From: DASYAE01 sp036501535 | Lineage (GTDB): Bacteria > Actinomycetota > Actinomycetes > Streptomycetales > Catenulisporaceae | Reading direction: 5' to 3' | Assembly (NCBI GenBank): GCA_036501535.1 | Contig: DASYAE010000205.1 | Location: 7,352 to 71,351 of the forward strand | Length of the DNA: 64,000 nt | Shown: positions 45,010-53,472 of the stretch, in pieces | Position numbering within the stretch: the first letter of the stretch is position 1 | Layout of the letters: the number at the start of each line of letters is the position of its first letter | Notes under the pieces: generated by a model | The model's database searches: none | Seen by the model: only the letters and a program-made list of their open reading frames with translations | What the model was told of the DNA's origin: nothing | Translations under genes and position numbers: made by a program

Positions 45010-45046
45010 ACTGCGTCCCGTCGGCCGTGTGCCGACGGGACGCAGT
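45010..45046 (-). terminator. Strong intrinsic terminator of the thioredoxin gene
   Basis: ACTGCGTCCCGTCGGC (45010-45025) and GCCGACGGGACGCAGT (45031-45046) form a perfect 16-bp stem with a 5-nt loop. On the minus strand the stem is followed by TTTTTGTG, a U-tract. This is a textbook Rho-independent terminator, unusual for so GC-rich a genome, ending the transcript of the thioredoxin gene. Confidence 0.9.
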
Positions 45047-45139
45047 GAGCTGTTCATGACCGATAAGGCAGAACTCTTGCACGAGCGCGCACGGCCCCGG
45101 CGCTCTCAGGCGACCGGAACGGGCACTCGGCTGCCCGGC

Positions 45140-45541
45140 CTACTTGGCCGCGGTCTCCGCCCCGTCCTGTGCTCCACTGGCCTGTGTGGCCTCGGCGATC
45201 TGCTCGCGCACCTTGTCCATGTCCAGGCCGCGCGCCTGCTCGATCAGGTCCTCCAGCGCCGCGGCCGGCAGGGCGCCGGGCTCGGCGTAAACGACCACGC
45301 CGTCGCGCGCGATCATGAGCATCGGGATCGCCGAGATGTTCAGCGCCGTGGCCAGCTCCTGCTGCTCCTGGGTGTCCACCTTGCCGAAGGTCAGGTCGCC
45401 GTGCTTCTCCGAGGCCTTCTCGAACACGGGCCCGAACTGGCGGCAGGGCCCGCACCACTCGGCCCAGAAGTCCACCAGGGTGATTCCCGGAGCGCTGATC
45501 TTGTCCTGGAAGTTCTCGCCGGTCAGCTCGACTGTCGCCAT
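45140..45541 (-). CDS. trxA: Thioredoxin
   Basis: The 133-residue protein has the redox site FWAEWCGPCRQFGP and the cis-Pro segment ISAIPMLMIARDG. A C-terminal extension of about 25 residues (ending QASGAQDGAETAAK) is longer than usual thioredoxins. It reduces disulphides in the cytosol with thioredoxin reductase, which is not in this window. The ATG is at 45539-45541 with AGGAGGAGG upstream. A stem-loop plus U-tract terminates it. Confidence 0.93.
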   Translation of the reverse strand: MATVELTGENFQDKISAPGITLVDFWAEWCGPCRQFGPVFEKASEKHGDLTFGKVDTQEQQELATALNISAIPMLMIARDGVVVYAEPGALPAAALEDLIEQARGLDMDKVREQIAEATQASGAQDGAETAAK

Positions 45542-45741
45542 CGCCGCCTCCTCCTGTCGTCCGTCTTGTTGAATCCGCCGAATCCGACAACATATCCGCG
45601 CGTCCGCCCATTCCCGGCGGCCGGCGCGCGGCGCGGCGGCGGTTTGACGCGTGATTTGACGCCTTGCGGGTACGACGTCGCGCATCGGCACATACGCGCA
45701 CGTTACGCAGCCAATACCAATACGTACCGAGGAGCCGGACC

Positions 45742-46920
45742 GTGAGCACGCCCCGCCCCATGGGCGACCCGCTGGATCTGCTGGACATCGCGTCCCTTCT
45801 AACCGAAGAGGAGCGGGATATGCAGGCCACGGTGGCCGGATTCCTCGCCGAGCGGGTCCGGCCGCACCTGCCGCAGTGGTTCGAGGACGCGCACTTCCCC
45901 CGCGACCTGGTGCCCGAACTGGGCAAGCTCGGCCTGCTGGGCATGCACCTCGAGGGCTACGGCTGCGCCGGCGCCGGCGCGGTCGCCTACGGCCTGCCCT
46001 GCCTCGAGCTCGAGGCCGCCGACTCCGGGCTGCGCAGCTTCGTGTCGGTCCAGGGCTCCCTGTCGATGTACTCGATCCGGCGGTACGGATCGGAGGAGCA
46101 GCGCCGGGAGTGGCTGCCGAGGCTGGCCGCGGGCGAGGCGGTCGGCTGCTTCGGCCTGACCGAGCCGGACTTCGGCAGCGACCCGGCCGGGATGCGCACC
46201 CGCGCGGTGCGCGACGGCTCGGACTGGCTGCTGAACGGCTCCAAGATGTGGATCACCAACGGCGGCATCGCCGACGTGGCGACCGTGTGGGCCGCCACCG
46301 AGGACGGCATCCGCGGCTTCCTCGTCCCGCGCGGCGCCGCCGGGTTCAGCACCCGCGACATCAAGCGCAAGCTCTCCCTGCGCGCATCGGTCACCTCGGA
46401 GCTGGTGTTCGAGGACGTACGCCTGCCGGACACCGCCCGGCTGCCCGGGGCGACCGGCCTCGGCGCGCCGCTCGCCTGCCTGAACGAGGCCAGGTTCGGC
46501 ATCCTGTTCGGCACGGTCGGCGCCGGCCGCGACTGCCTGCAGAGCGCGCTGTCCTACGCCGACGCGCGGATCCAGTTCGGCAAGCCGATCAGCGCCTTCC
46601 AGCTGACCCAGCGGAAGCTGGCCGGCATGGCGGTGTCGCTCAACACGGCGATGCTGCTGGCGGTCCACCTCGGCCGGCTCAAGGAGGCGGGCCGGATCCG
46701 TCCCGAGCAGATCAGTGCCGGTAAGCTCAACAACGCCCGCGCGGCGATCACCATCGCCCGCGAGTGCCGCACCATCCTCGGGGCGAACGGGGTCTCGCTC
46801 GAGTACCCGCCGCTGCGCCATGCGGACAACCTCGAGTCGGTGCTGACCTATGAGGGGTCCGAGGAGATCCACACCCTGGTCGTCGGCCAGGCCCTGACCG
46901 GCCGGCCGGCATACCGTTGA
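45742..46920 (+). CDS. Acyl-CoA dehydrogenase family protein (glutaryl-CoA dehydrogenase-like)
   Basis: The 392-residue FAD enzyme has the acyl-CoA dehydrogenase patterns CFGLTEPDFGSDPAGM and KMWITNGGIADVATVWA, and the C-terminal YEGSEEIHTLVVGQALTG. The catalytic Glu in that last segment places it near glutaryl-CoA dehydrogenases. The GTG start (45742) has GAGGAG upstream. It lies just before an SDR gene (24 bp) in an apparent operon. A role in lysine/tryptophan or branched acid degradation is possible but not certain. Confidence 0.88.
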   Translation: MSTPRPMGDPLDLLDIASLLTEEERDMQATVAGFLAERVRPHLPQWFEDAHFPRDLVPELGKLGLLGMHLEGYGCAGAGAVAYGLPCLELEAADSGLRSFVSVQGSLSMYSIRRYGSEEQRREWLPRLAAGEAVGCFGLTEPDFGSDPAGMRTRAVRDGSDWLLNGSKMWITNGGIADVATVWAATEDGIRGFLVPRGAAGFSTRDIKRKLSLRASVTSELVFEDVRLPDTARLPGATGLGAPLACLNEARFGILFGTVGAGRDCLQSALSYADARIQFGKPISAFQLTQRKLAGMAVSLNTAMLLAVHLGRLKEAGRIRPEQISAGKLNNARAAITIARECRTILGANGVSLEYPPLRHADNLESVLTYEGSEEIHTLVVGQALTGRPAYR

Positions 46921-46943
46921 ACCGGAAAGGCGGCGAGACAGGC

Positions 46944-47744
46944 ATGGACGGCGAGACAGGCATGGAGACCGACGCGCGCGCAGCGCTCGCGGACTGCACC
47001 GCGGTGGTCACCGGAGCGTCGAGCGGGATCGGCGAGGCCACCGCGCTCGCCCTGGCCGCCCGCGGCGCCCGGGTCGCGCTGATCGCCCGCCGCGCCGACC
47101 GGCTCGAGGAGCTGGCCGCGCGGATCAAGGCGGCCGGGGGCGACGCCGCCCCGATCGCCGCCGACGTCACCGACCCGGGCCAGGCGGCCGAGGCGATCGC
47201 CGCCGGGGCCGGCGCCTTCGGCCGGGACCGGATCGACGTGCTGGTCAACAACGCCGGGGTGATGCTGCTGGGCCCGGCTGCCGACGCGCCGCTGGAGGAG
47301 TGGCGCCGGATGGTCGACCTCAACCTGACCGCCCTGCTCACCTGCACGCACGCCGCGCTGCCGCATCTGCTCAAGGCCGCCGAGGACGGGCCGCGCCGGG
47401 TCGCCGACCTGGTCAACGTCAGCTCGGTGGCCGGGCGCACGGTGCGCCCCGGCAGCGGGGTGTACAACGCGACCAAGCACGGCGTCGGGGCGTTCAGCGA
47501 GTCGCTGCGCATGGAGTTCGCCAAGCGGCACCTGCGCGTCTCGGTGATCGAGCCCGGCGCGACCTCCAGCGAGCTGCGCACCCACCTGCGCCCGGAGATC
47601 CGCGACCTGCAGAACAGGCGGTTCGCGGAGACCCAGATCCTGGAGGCGCAGGACGTCGCGGACGGCATCGAGTACATCGTCACGCGGCCGCGGCACGTGG
47701 CGATCAACGAGCTGCTGATCCGGCCCACCGAACAGGACAACTGA
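46944..47744 (+). CDS. SDR-family NAD(P)-dependent oxidoreductase
   Basis: The 266-residue protein is a classical short-chain dehydrogenase: the cofactor motif VVTGASSGIGEATAL, LVNNAGVMLLGPA, the catalytic region NVSSVAGRTV and YNATKHGVGAFSESLR. Substrate is unknown. Start choice is difficult: an 18-bp tandem repeat creates in-frame ATGs at 46944 and 46962, and a TTG at 46917 overlaps the stop of the upstream gene (TTGA). I chose ATG 46944. It is probably coupled to the acyl-CoA dehydrogenase gene. Confidence 0.87.
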   Translation: MDGETGMETDARAALADCTAVVTGASSGIGEATALALAARGARVALIARRADRLEELAARIKAAGGDAAPIAADVTDPGQAAEAIAAGAGAFGRDRIDVLVNNAGVMLLGPAADAPLEEWRRMVDLNLTALLTCTHAALPHLLKAAEDGPRRVADLVNVSSVAGRTVRPGSGVYNATKHGVGAFSESLRMEFAKRHLRVSVIEPGATSSELRTHLRPEIRDLQNRRFAETQILEAQDVADGIEYIVTRPRHVAINELLIRPTEQDN

Positions 47745-47934
47745 CCGGCCGAGCGGTCCCGGGAGGCGCGCCCGCACGGAGTCATCCGGGCGGCCGGACG
47801 GCGCCGAACAGTGCTGTCGGCGCGGCCGTTCTTGGTGGCCGCCAATTCGGCCGTTCGGTAGTGTGAGCGCTCTGTAGTGCGAAATTCTTCCTGACACAAC
47901 GAGATCCACACGAAGACGATGGGGAGTCGGCGCC

Positions 47935-49431
47935 TTGTCCATACCACCGGGAAGCCAAGGCCAGCCGGGCCCTCAGCAGCCGTCGGGGTGGCCTCCGCAG
48001 AACCCGTACCAGCAGCAGCCGACGGGTAATCCCTACCAGTCGGGATACCAGCAGCCGCCCCAGCCGCAGCAACCGCAACAGCAGCCCCCGCGCCCGTGGC
48101 CCGGCTACCAGCAGCCGCCCGGCGCCCCGCAGGGCGTGTGGGCAGGCCAGGCGCCGTACGGCGCACCGGGCGTGCCGCCCGGCTATTTCCCGCCGCCCAA
48201 GCCGCGCAGCTCGTTCCCGTCCCCGGCGGTGCTGCTGCCCTTCCAACACTGGCTGCGCGACAAGTCGCTGCGCAACTGGATCACCGTGGTGTTCGTCGGC
48301 CTGGTGGTCATCCCGTCGATCACCCTGGTGCTGTTCGGCAACGACCTGAACCACACCACCCAGTCGGCCTGGGTGTTCGCGGTCTACTTCGCCTCCGCCT
48401 GGCTGCTGGTGCTGTGGATCGCGGTGCGGCCCCCGCTGGTCAAGCCCCTGATGCTGGCCGAGGTGGCGGCGATCGGCCTGGTGCTCGAGGCGCCGCTGGC
48501 GGTCTGGCTGGAGACCTCGCTCAACTCCCAGACCAACAACATATTCCAGTGTATATTCACCGTCGGCGTGCCCGAGGAGTTCGTCAAGGCTCTGCCGATC
48601 GCGGTGCTGGCGATCATACATCGCAAGTGGTGGCGCGGGCTGACGCCGAAGGACTACCTCTTCCTGGGTGCGGTCAGCGGCCTGGGCTTCGGCGCCGCCG
48701 AGGCGGTCGAGTACGTGACCAAGGTCATCCCGGCGCTGGTCACGCAGCAGGTCGCGGAGGGCCTGAACAACAACACGCTGACCGCAGGGGGCTTCGTCCA
48801 GCTGTTCTCCTCCGGCAGCGACGAGGTGGCCTGGCGGTTCGTGACCGACCCGATGAGCCACGCGGTCTGGGCCGGCATCACCGGCTACTTCATCGGCCTG
48901 GCGGTGCGGTTCGCCCGGCACCGGGTCTGGCTGGCCCTGTTCGGCCTCGGCCTGACCGCGCTGCTGCACGGCATCAACGACTACGTGGCGCAGAACACGC
49001 AGTGGTGGTGGATCCTCGAGATCATCGTCAGCGTCCTGCTGTTCGTGGCCTACGCGCAGGCCGGCGGCTCGATAGAACAGATCCTCAACGACGCGGAGCT
49101 GGCCGCGCACGTGGCTCCACAGATGGGCTGGGGTCCACCGATGCCCCCACCGGTGCCGGGCGCTCCACCCGTCCAGGCCTACGTCCCCACGTCGCCGGCG
49201 ACCGGCTACCACCCCGGCCAGGGGTGGTCCGCGCCGGTCCAGCAGGCCCCGGCGTGGAACCCGGCGGCCGGCTGGGGCTCCTCCGGGTTCACCCCGCTGC
49301 CCGGCTATCAGCAGCCGCGTCCGGCCCCGCCCCAGTCGGGCGGATGGCAGGCGCCCTCCGGCGCCCAGCCGCAACAGCCGCCCCAGCAGCAGTATCCGCC
49401 GCAGTCCGGTGGGCAGCCGCCGCAGCGCTGA
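47935..49431 (+). CDS. PrsW-family intramembrane metalloprotease
   Basis: The 498-residue protein has a Pro/Gln-rich cytosolic N-terminus (1-95), a membrane core, and a Pro/Gln-rich tail after about 385. The PrsW motifs are VPEEFVKALPI (E214, E215), GLGFGAAEAVEY, the His in DPMSHAVWAG and LLHGINDY. PrsW proteases cleave anti-sigma factors or other membrane substrates within the bilayer. TTG 47935 is the start, with GGGGAG upstream. The long low-complexity tails on both sides are unusual in size. No substrate anti-sigma gene is nearby. Confidence 0.88.
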   Translation: MSIPPGSQGQPGPQQPSGWPPQNPYQQQPTGNPYQSGYQQPPQPQQPQQQPPRPWPGYQQPPGAPQGVWAGQAPYGAPGVPPGYFPPPKPRSSFPSPAVLLPFQHWLRDKSLRNWITVVFVGLVVIPSITLVLFGNDLNHTTQSAWVFAVYFASAWLLVLWIAVRPPLVKPLMLAEVAAIGLVLEAPLAVWLETSLNSQTNNIFQCIFTVGVPEEFVKALPIAVLAIIHRKWWRGLTPKDYLFLGAVSGLGFGAAEAVEYVTKVIPALVTQQVAEGLNNNTLTAGGFVQLFSSGSDEVAWRFVTDPMSHAVWAGITGYFIGLAVRFARHRVWLALFGLGLTALLHGINDYVAQNTQWWWILEIIVSVLLFVAYAQAGGSIEQILNDAELAAHVAPQMGWGPPMPPPVPGAPPVQAYVPTSPATGYHPGQGWSAPVQQAPAWNPAAGWGSSGFTPLPGYQQPRPAPPQSGGWQAPSGAQPQQPPQQQYPPQSGGQPPQR

Positions 49432-49786
49432 CCGTGCCGGTCCTGGCTGCCGTGAACCGGTATCGGTCGGCAGCCGTGTGTACGCCACGCCTCCGCCGGG
49501 ACCTTCCCGACCCGGCGGGGGCATGGCGCTGGAGCAGGTCCGCAAAGTAGTAGGCTGACGAGTGCTTGGTGCGGAAATGTCCCGGGCGCCAGTGAATCCG
49601 TGTCGGTGCCGTCCGTCTCCGGCTGCGTCAGTACCGTGCGTTTACTGCGCGGTCCGCGCCGGTTCCCGGACGGACGGGCTCGGCGCAACCGGTCTCGCGC
49701 TGGGGTCGTCCTTTCGTTCACAGAGGCCGGGACTCGGTTCGAAGCGCGGCCGAGACCGCGACGACTGCCTTGGGGGCTAGTTCGCA
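49432..49786. other. Intergenic region before the glycosidase gene
   Basis: I see no supported gene in these 355 bp. An AT-richer patch with TAGTAGGCTGACGAG around 49547-49561 may be promoter sequence. The rest is GC-rich with no strong repeats. Confidence 0.45.
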
Positions 49787-51637
49787 ATGGGATACGGATC
49801 CGACGGTTCGCCGAATCCGGATGGCTGGTCGCCGCAGCATCGGCCGGATCGGCGCGGCGCGCGTCCCGGCGGCGAGCGCTTCTACGGCGCCGGGAACCCG
49901 CCCGAGGGCGGCGAGGCCCCGGCCTATTACCCCCGGCCCCGCCCGGCCTCCGACCCCCGCACCGTCCGGGCGGCCGCTCCCACGCCCACCGCAGTGGACT
50001 ATGCAGAGCCCGGCGAATACCCCGACTACGGCGGCCGCCGGCCCCCACGGCAGAGCCCCGGCCGGACCGCGGAGTACGACCAGCCCCGTCAGGACTTCGA
50101 CGACCGCGGCCGCGACGAGCGCGGATACGGCAGACGCGGCTACGACGAGCGCGGATACGGCGGCGACCGTGGGTATGGCGAGCGCGGATACGGCGAGCGC
50201 GGCCGCGGCGCACGCGGCTACGACGAATTCGACGAGGGCCGGGACCGGCGCGGCGCCCCGGACGACCGGGACGAGCCGGACGAGAACGGCCGCATGGGGC
50301 GGCGGGGCCGGCACGGCAAGCGCGGACGGGACGACGGCGACGTCCTGGTCGGCGCCGAGGGCGTGGACGGCGACCCGGACCACAAGCCGTCCTGGCGCGC
50401 GCGCCGCCGGATCAAGAAGGCGAACCGCCCGCCGCACGTCATCAAGCGGCGCAAGTACATCCGCCGCAGCCTGGCCGGGGTCTTCCTGATCCTGCTCGGC
50501 TATGTCAGCTTCACGATGTACCCGTACGTCACCGGGCCCGGCACCGACCCGCTCAGCGCCAGGGTCGCCGAGTGGGCCCGCGACCACGGCCTCGGCACGG
50601 TGGTCACCTGGCTGGAGAACGAGACCTACAAGGCCCCGCCGACCGGCGGCCACCTGAGCGCCGCCCAGCTCGCCCAGCTGCAGAAGAAGGGCAAGCCGAA
50701 GCCGAAGGTCTCGGCCTCGCCGACCGCCCCGCCGGACATCCCGGCCAACATCGTCCCGCTGGCCGCCGGCACGGTGGCCGGCGAGGGCGTCTGGCAGGCC
50801 GTCGACTACGACTCCTCCGGCAACCCGACCATAGAGACCACGGCGATGCGCCCGGACGCCGAGCACACCTCGGACCTGGCCTACGTGGTCTGGATGCGGC
50901 AGAACGCGCTGACCTTCACGCTGCACCCCGGCTACCAGCAGCCCGGCGGCAGCTGGCAGACCCCGGACGACATCCCGGACGGCACCCGCACCGGCCTGAT
51001 GGCCACCTGGAACGGCGGCTTCAAGGTCACTCCGGACGATGCGCTCGGCGGTTTCTACGCCGAGGGCCGGGAGGCGGTCCCGCTGGTGGACGGCAAGGCG
51101 GCCGAGGTCTTCTACCAGGACGGCTCGATCAAGATCGGCCAGTGGGGCCGGGACGAGACGATGACCCCGGACGTGATCGGCGTGCGGCAGAACCTGAGCC
51201 TGCTGGTGGACGGCGGCGTGGTGCAGGTGGACGCCTCCAGCGGCTCGAGCGCCATGTGGGGCTACACCATCAACAACGCCTATTTCATCGCCCGCTCCGG
51301 CGTCGGGATGATGCCGAACGGCGACATCGTCTACGTCAGCGGCGCCGAGCTGTCCGTGCAGACGCTCGCCGAGCTGCTGAAGCAGGCCGGCTGCGTGTAC
51401 GGGATGGAGCTGGACATCAACCCGGACTGGGTCTCGTTCATGACCTACGACCCGGCCGGCAACCCCGCCGAGCCGACTCCGTCCAAACTGTGGGACTTCG
51501 TCCAGCCGGCCGACCGGTATTATCAGCCTTCCGACCGGGATTTCGTCGCGGTTTACCAGCGCACGACGCCGAGCACCCCGTCCCCGCACACCTCGACGTC
51601 GGCAACGCCGCACAGCACGAGCACGAAATCGGGCTGA
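49787..51637 (+). CDS. Membrane-anchored phosphodiester glycosidase family protein
   Basis: The 616-residue protein has a long disordered N-terminus (1-225). It includes an RGY-rich repeat block at about 107-146, with units such as DERGYGGDRGYGERGYGERG, and basic clusters around 170-225. One transmembrane helix follows at about 228-249 (AGVFLILLGYVSFTMYPYV). The extracellular domain after 350 matches phosphodiester glycosidases (NAGPA-like): MATWNGGFKVT, GGFYAEG, NLSLLVDGG and MELDINPDW. It may process cell-surface glycan phosphodiesters. ATG 49787 is the start; no ribosome-binding site is strong. It is followed 61 bp later by moaA. Confidence 0.85.
   Translation: MGYGSDGSPNPDGWSPQHRPDRRGARPGGERFYGAGNPPEGGEAPAYYPRPRPASDPRTVRAAAPTPTAVDYAEPGEYPDYGGRRPPRQSPGRTAEYDQPRQDFDDRGRDERGYGRRGYDERGYGGDRGYGERGYGERGRGARGYDEFDEGRDRRGAPDDRDEPDENGRMGRRGRHGKRGRDDGDVLVGAEGVDGDPDHKPSWRARRRIKKANRPPHVIKRRKYIRRSLAGVFLILLGYVSFTMYPYVTGPGTDPLSARVAEWARDHGLGTVVTWLENETYKAPPTGGHLSAAQLAQLQKKGKPKPKVSASPTAPPDIPANIVPLAAGTVAGEGVWQAVDYDSSGNPTIETTAMRPDAEHTSDLAYVVWMRQNALTFTLHPGYQQPGGSWQTPDDIPDGTRTGLMATWNGGFKVTPDDALGGFYAEGREAVPLVDGKAAEVFYQDGSIKIGQWGRDETMTPDVIGVRQNLSLLVDGGVVQVDASSGSSAMWGYTINNAYFIARSGVGMMPNGDIVYVSGAELSVQTLAELLKQAGCVYGMELDINPDWVSFMTYDPAGNPAEPTPSKLWDFVQPADRYYQPSDRDFVAVYQRTTPSTPSPHTSTSATPHSTSTKSG
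50105..50224 (+). repeat. RGY-repeat coding segment
   Basis: This segment encodes about 40 residues dominated by RGY, DERGYG and GERG units. Short units around CGAGCGCGGATACGGC are repeated imperfectly at DNA level, so the segment may have grown by slippage. It sits in the cytosolic arm of the glycosidase. Confidence 0.75.
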
Positions 51638-51698
51638 CCCCGGCCGGTCCGGCGCCGGACGCGGCGCCGGGGCGATCGACCGAGGGGCAGGTTCGCTG

Positions 51699-52748
51699 AT
51701 GCAGGCAGCGCCAACACAGGCAGCGCCGATGCAGGCAGTGGCACCGCTGGCGGACCGGTTCGGCCGGGTGGCCACCGATCTGCGGCTCTCGGTGACCGAC
51801 AAATGCGACCTGCGCTGTACTTATTGCATGCCGGCCGAGGGGCTGCCCTGGCTGCCGCGGGCCGAGCTGCTCACCGACGACGAGATCACCCGGCTGGTCC
51901 AGATCGGCGTAACCCGTCTCGGTATCCGCGAGGTGCGGCTGACGGGCGGCGAGCCGCTGATCCGGCCGGGGCTGCCGGCGCTGGTCGCCCGGCTCGCCGC
52001 GCTGGAGCCGCGGCCCCGGCTGTCGCTGACCACGAACGCGGTGGCGCTGGAGCGGCTGGCCGCGCCGCTGGCCCGGGCCGGCCTGGACCGGGTCAACGTC
52101 TCGCTGGACACGCTCGACCCGGAGGTCTTCAGAACCCTGACCCGGCGGGACCGGCACGCCCGGGTGCTGGCCGGGATCGACGCCGCCGCCCGGGCCGGGC
52201 TGGCCCCGGTGAAGATCAACACGGTGCTGATGCGCGGGGTGAACGACCGCGAGGCCCCGGCGCTGCTGCGCTGGTGCCTCGGCCGGGGCTGCGAGCTGCG
52301 CTTCATCGAGCAGATGCCGCTGGACGCGCAGCACGGCTGGGACCGCCGCGAGATGGTCACCGCGGCCGAGATCCTGGACCGGCTGGCCGCCGGGTTCGAC
52401 CTCGAACCCGAGGGCGCGGCGGTGCGCGGCGCGGCCCCGGCGGAGACCTGGCGGGTGCGGGAGCGCGGCGGGGCCGCCGTGCTGGGCCGGGTCGGCGTGA
52501 TCGCGTCGGTGACCCGTCCGTTCTGCGCGGACTGCGACCGCACCCGGATCACCGCGGACGGCCAGGTGCGCACCTGCCTGTTCGCCACACAGGAGTCTGA
52601 TCTGCGCTCCCTGCTGCGCGGCGGCGCGGACGACGCGCAGATCGCCGAGGCGTGGCGGATCGCCATGCTGGGCAAGAAGGCGGCGGCCGGCATCGGCGAG
52701 CCCGGATTCGTCCAGCCGCCGCGGCCGATGTCGGCCATCGGGGGCTGA
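51699..52748 (+). CDS. moaA: GTP 3',8-cyclase
   Basis: The 349-residue radical SAM enzyme makes the first intermediate of molybdenum cofactor. It has the N-terminal cluster DKCDLRCTYCMPAEG (C36, C40, C43), the SAM segment LTGGEPLIRPGL, the C-terminal second cluster CADCDRTRITADGQVRTCLF and the terminal GG. The first 17 residues are a repeat-like MQAAPTQAAPMQA stretch with an alternative ATG at 51729. ATG 51699 has GAGGGGCAGG upstream. Other moa genes are not in this window. Confidence 0.94.
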   Translation: MQAAPTQAAPMQAVAPLADRFGRVATDLRLSVTDKCDLRCTYCMPAEGLPWLPRAELLTDDEITRLVQIGVTRLGIREVRLTGGEPLIRPGLPALVARLAALEPRPRLSLTTNAVALERLAAPLARAGLDRVNVSLDTLDPEVFRTLTRRDRHARVLAGIDAAARAGLAPVKINTVLMRGVNDREAPALLRWCLGRGCELRFIEQMPLDAQHGWDRREMVTAAEILDRLAAGFDLEPEGAAVRGAAPAETWRVRERGGAAVLGRVGVIASVTRPFCADCDRTRITADGQVRTCLFATQESDLRSLLRGGADDAQIAEAWRIAMLGKKAAAGIGEPGFVQPPRPMSAIGG

Positions 52749-52773
52749 CGGGCTCTCGGGTCTGTGCGCGCGG

Positions 52774-53271
52774 CTAGTCGCCGGCGAGGTCGGCGCCGTC
52801 CCGGTCGTCCTCGTCCAGGGCCCCGTCGTCCGAAACTTCGTCGTCCGGAGCTTCGTCGTCGGCTGCTTCGTCGTTCTCCCAGGCCTCGCCGGCGATCGTG
52901 CCGTCGCCCTGCGGAAGGCCCTCGCGCCCCTCGTTCAGCTGGCGCCCCTGCGGCGCGCCGATCAGCATGTTCGTCGGGTCGTCGCTGCGCCGGCTCGGGC
53001 CGTTGGCGCGCACCACGGCGAAGAACGGGATCACCGCGCCCAGCGCCATCAGCAGGATCTTGACCGGCCAGCCGATCCCCGGCACCAGGACGACCACGAT
53101 GATCACCACGATGCGGAACAGCATCGTGAGGAGGTACTGCTTCTGCCGCCGGGCGAGGTCGTCGCTGTGGCTGGTCTCGGCCGTCGTGATGCCGTAGACC
53201 CGGCCGGCGGCGCCGTGGTACTGCGCCCGCGGCTCGGGACCGTCGTCCCGGTCCTGCGCGGCGAACTGCAC
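52774..53271 (-). CDS. DUF3099 membrane protein
   Basis: The 165-residue protein shows the DUF3099 pattern ITTAETSHSDDLARRQKQYL, followed by two transmembrane helices near 47-66 and 68-88. It has a highly acidic tail (over 60 residues with DDEAPDDE and DEDDRDGAD). The function is unknown. It lies between moaA and fabG, convergent with moaA, divergent from fabG, an arrangement also present in streptomycetes from memory. The start is ATG 53269-53271. Confidence 0.85.
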   Translation of the reverse strand: MQFAAQDRDDGPEPRAQYHGAAGRVYGITTAETSHSDDLARRQKQYLLTMLFRIVVIIVVVLVPGIGWPVKILLMALGAVIPFFAVVRANGPSRRSDDPTNMLIGAPQGRQLNEGREGLPQGDGTIAGEAWENDEAADDEAPDDEVSDDGALDEDDRDGADLAGD

Positions 53272-53472
53272 GGGTTCAGACTACGGCCGCGCTCACGGCC
53301 GGTGAAGGGCGGGGTGCGGCGGATGGTCGCCCGTTGCCGAATCCGACGAGCGGCGACGGATCATTTTGTCGGCGGCGCACCGTGCTTCGTCCGGGGTTTG
53401 CCGATAGAAATGCGGTTGCCGATAACCTTCGACTCGGCGGAATCGACAGCGCGACGGAGAAGGGCGCACGGC

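Noticed and set aside
45542..45620. Sigma-R-type promoter before the thioredoxin gene
   Set aside because: GGATT segments occur, but no GTT is found at 18-19 bp, so the match fails.
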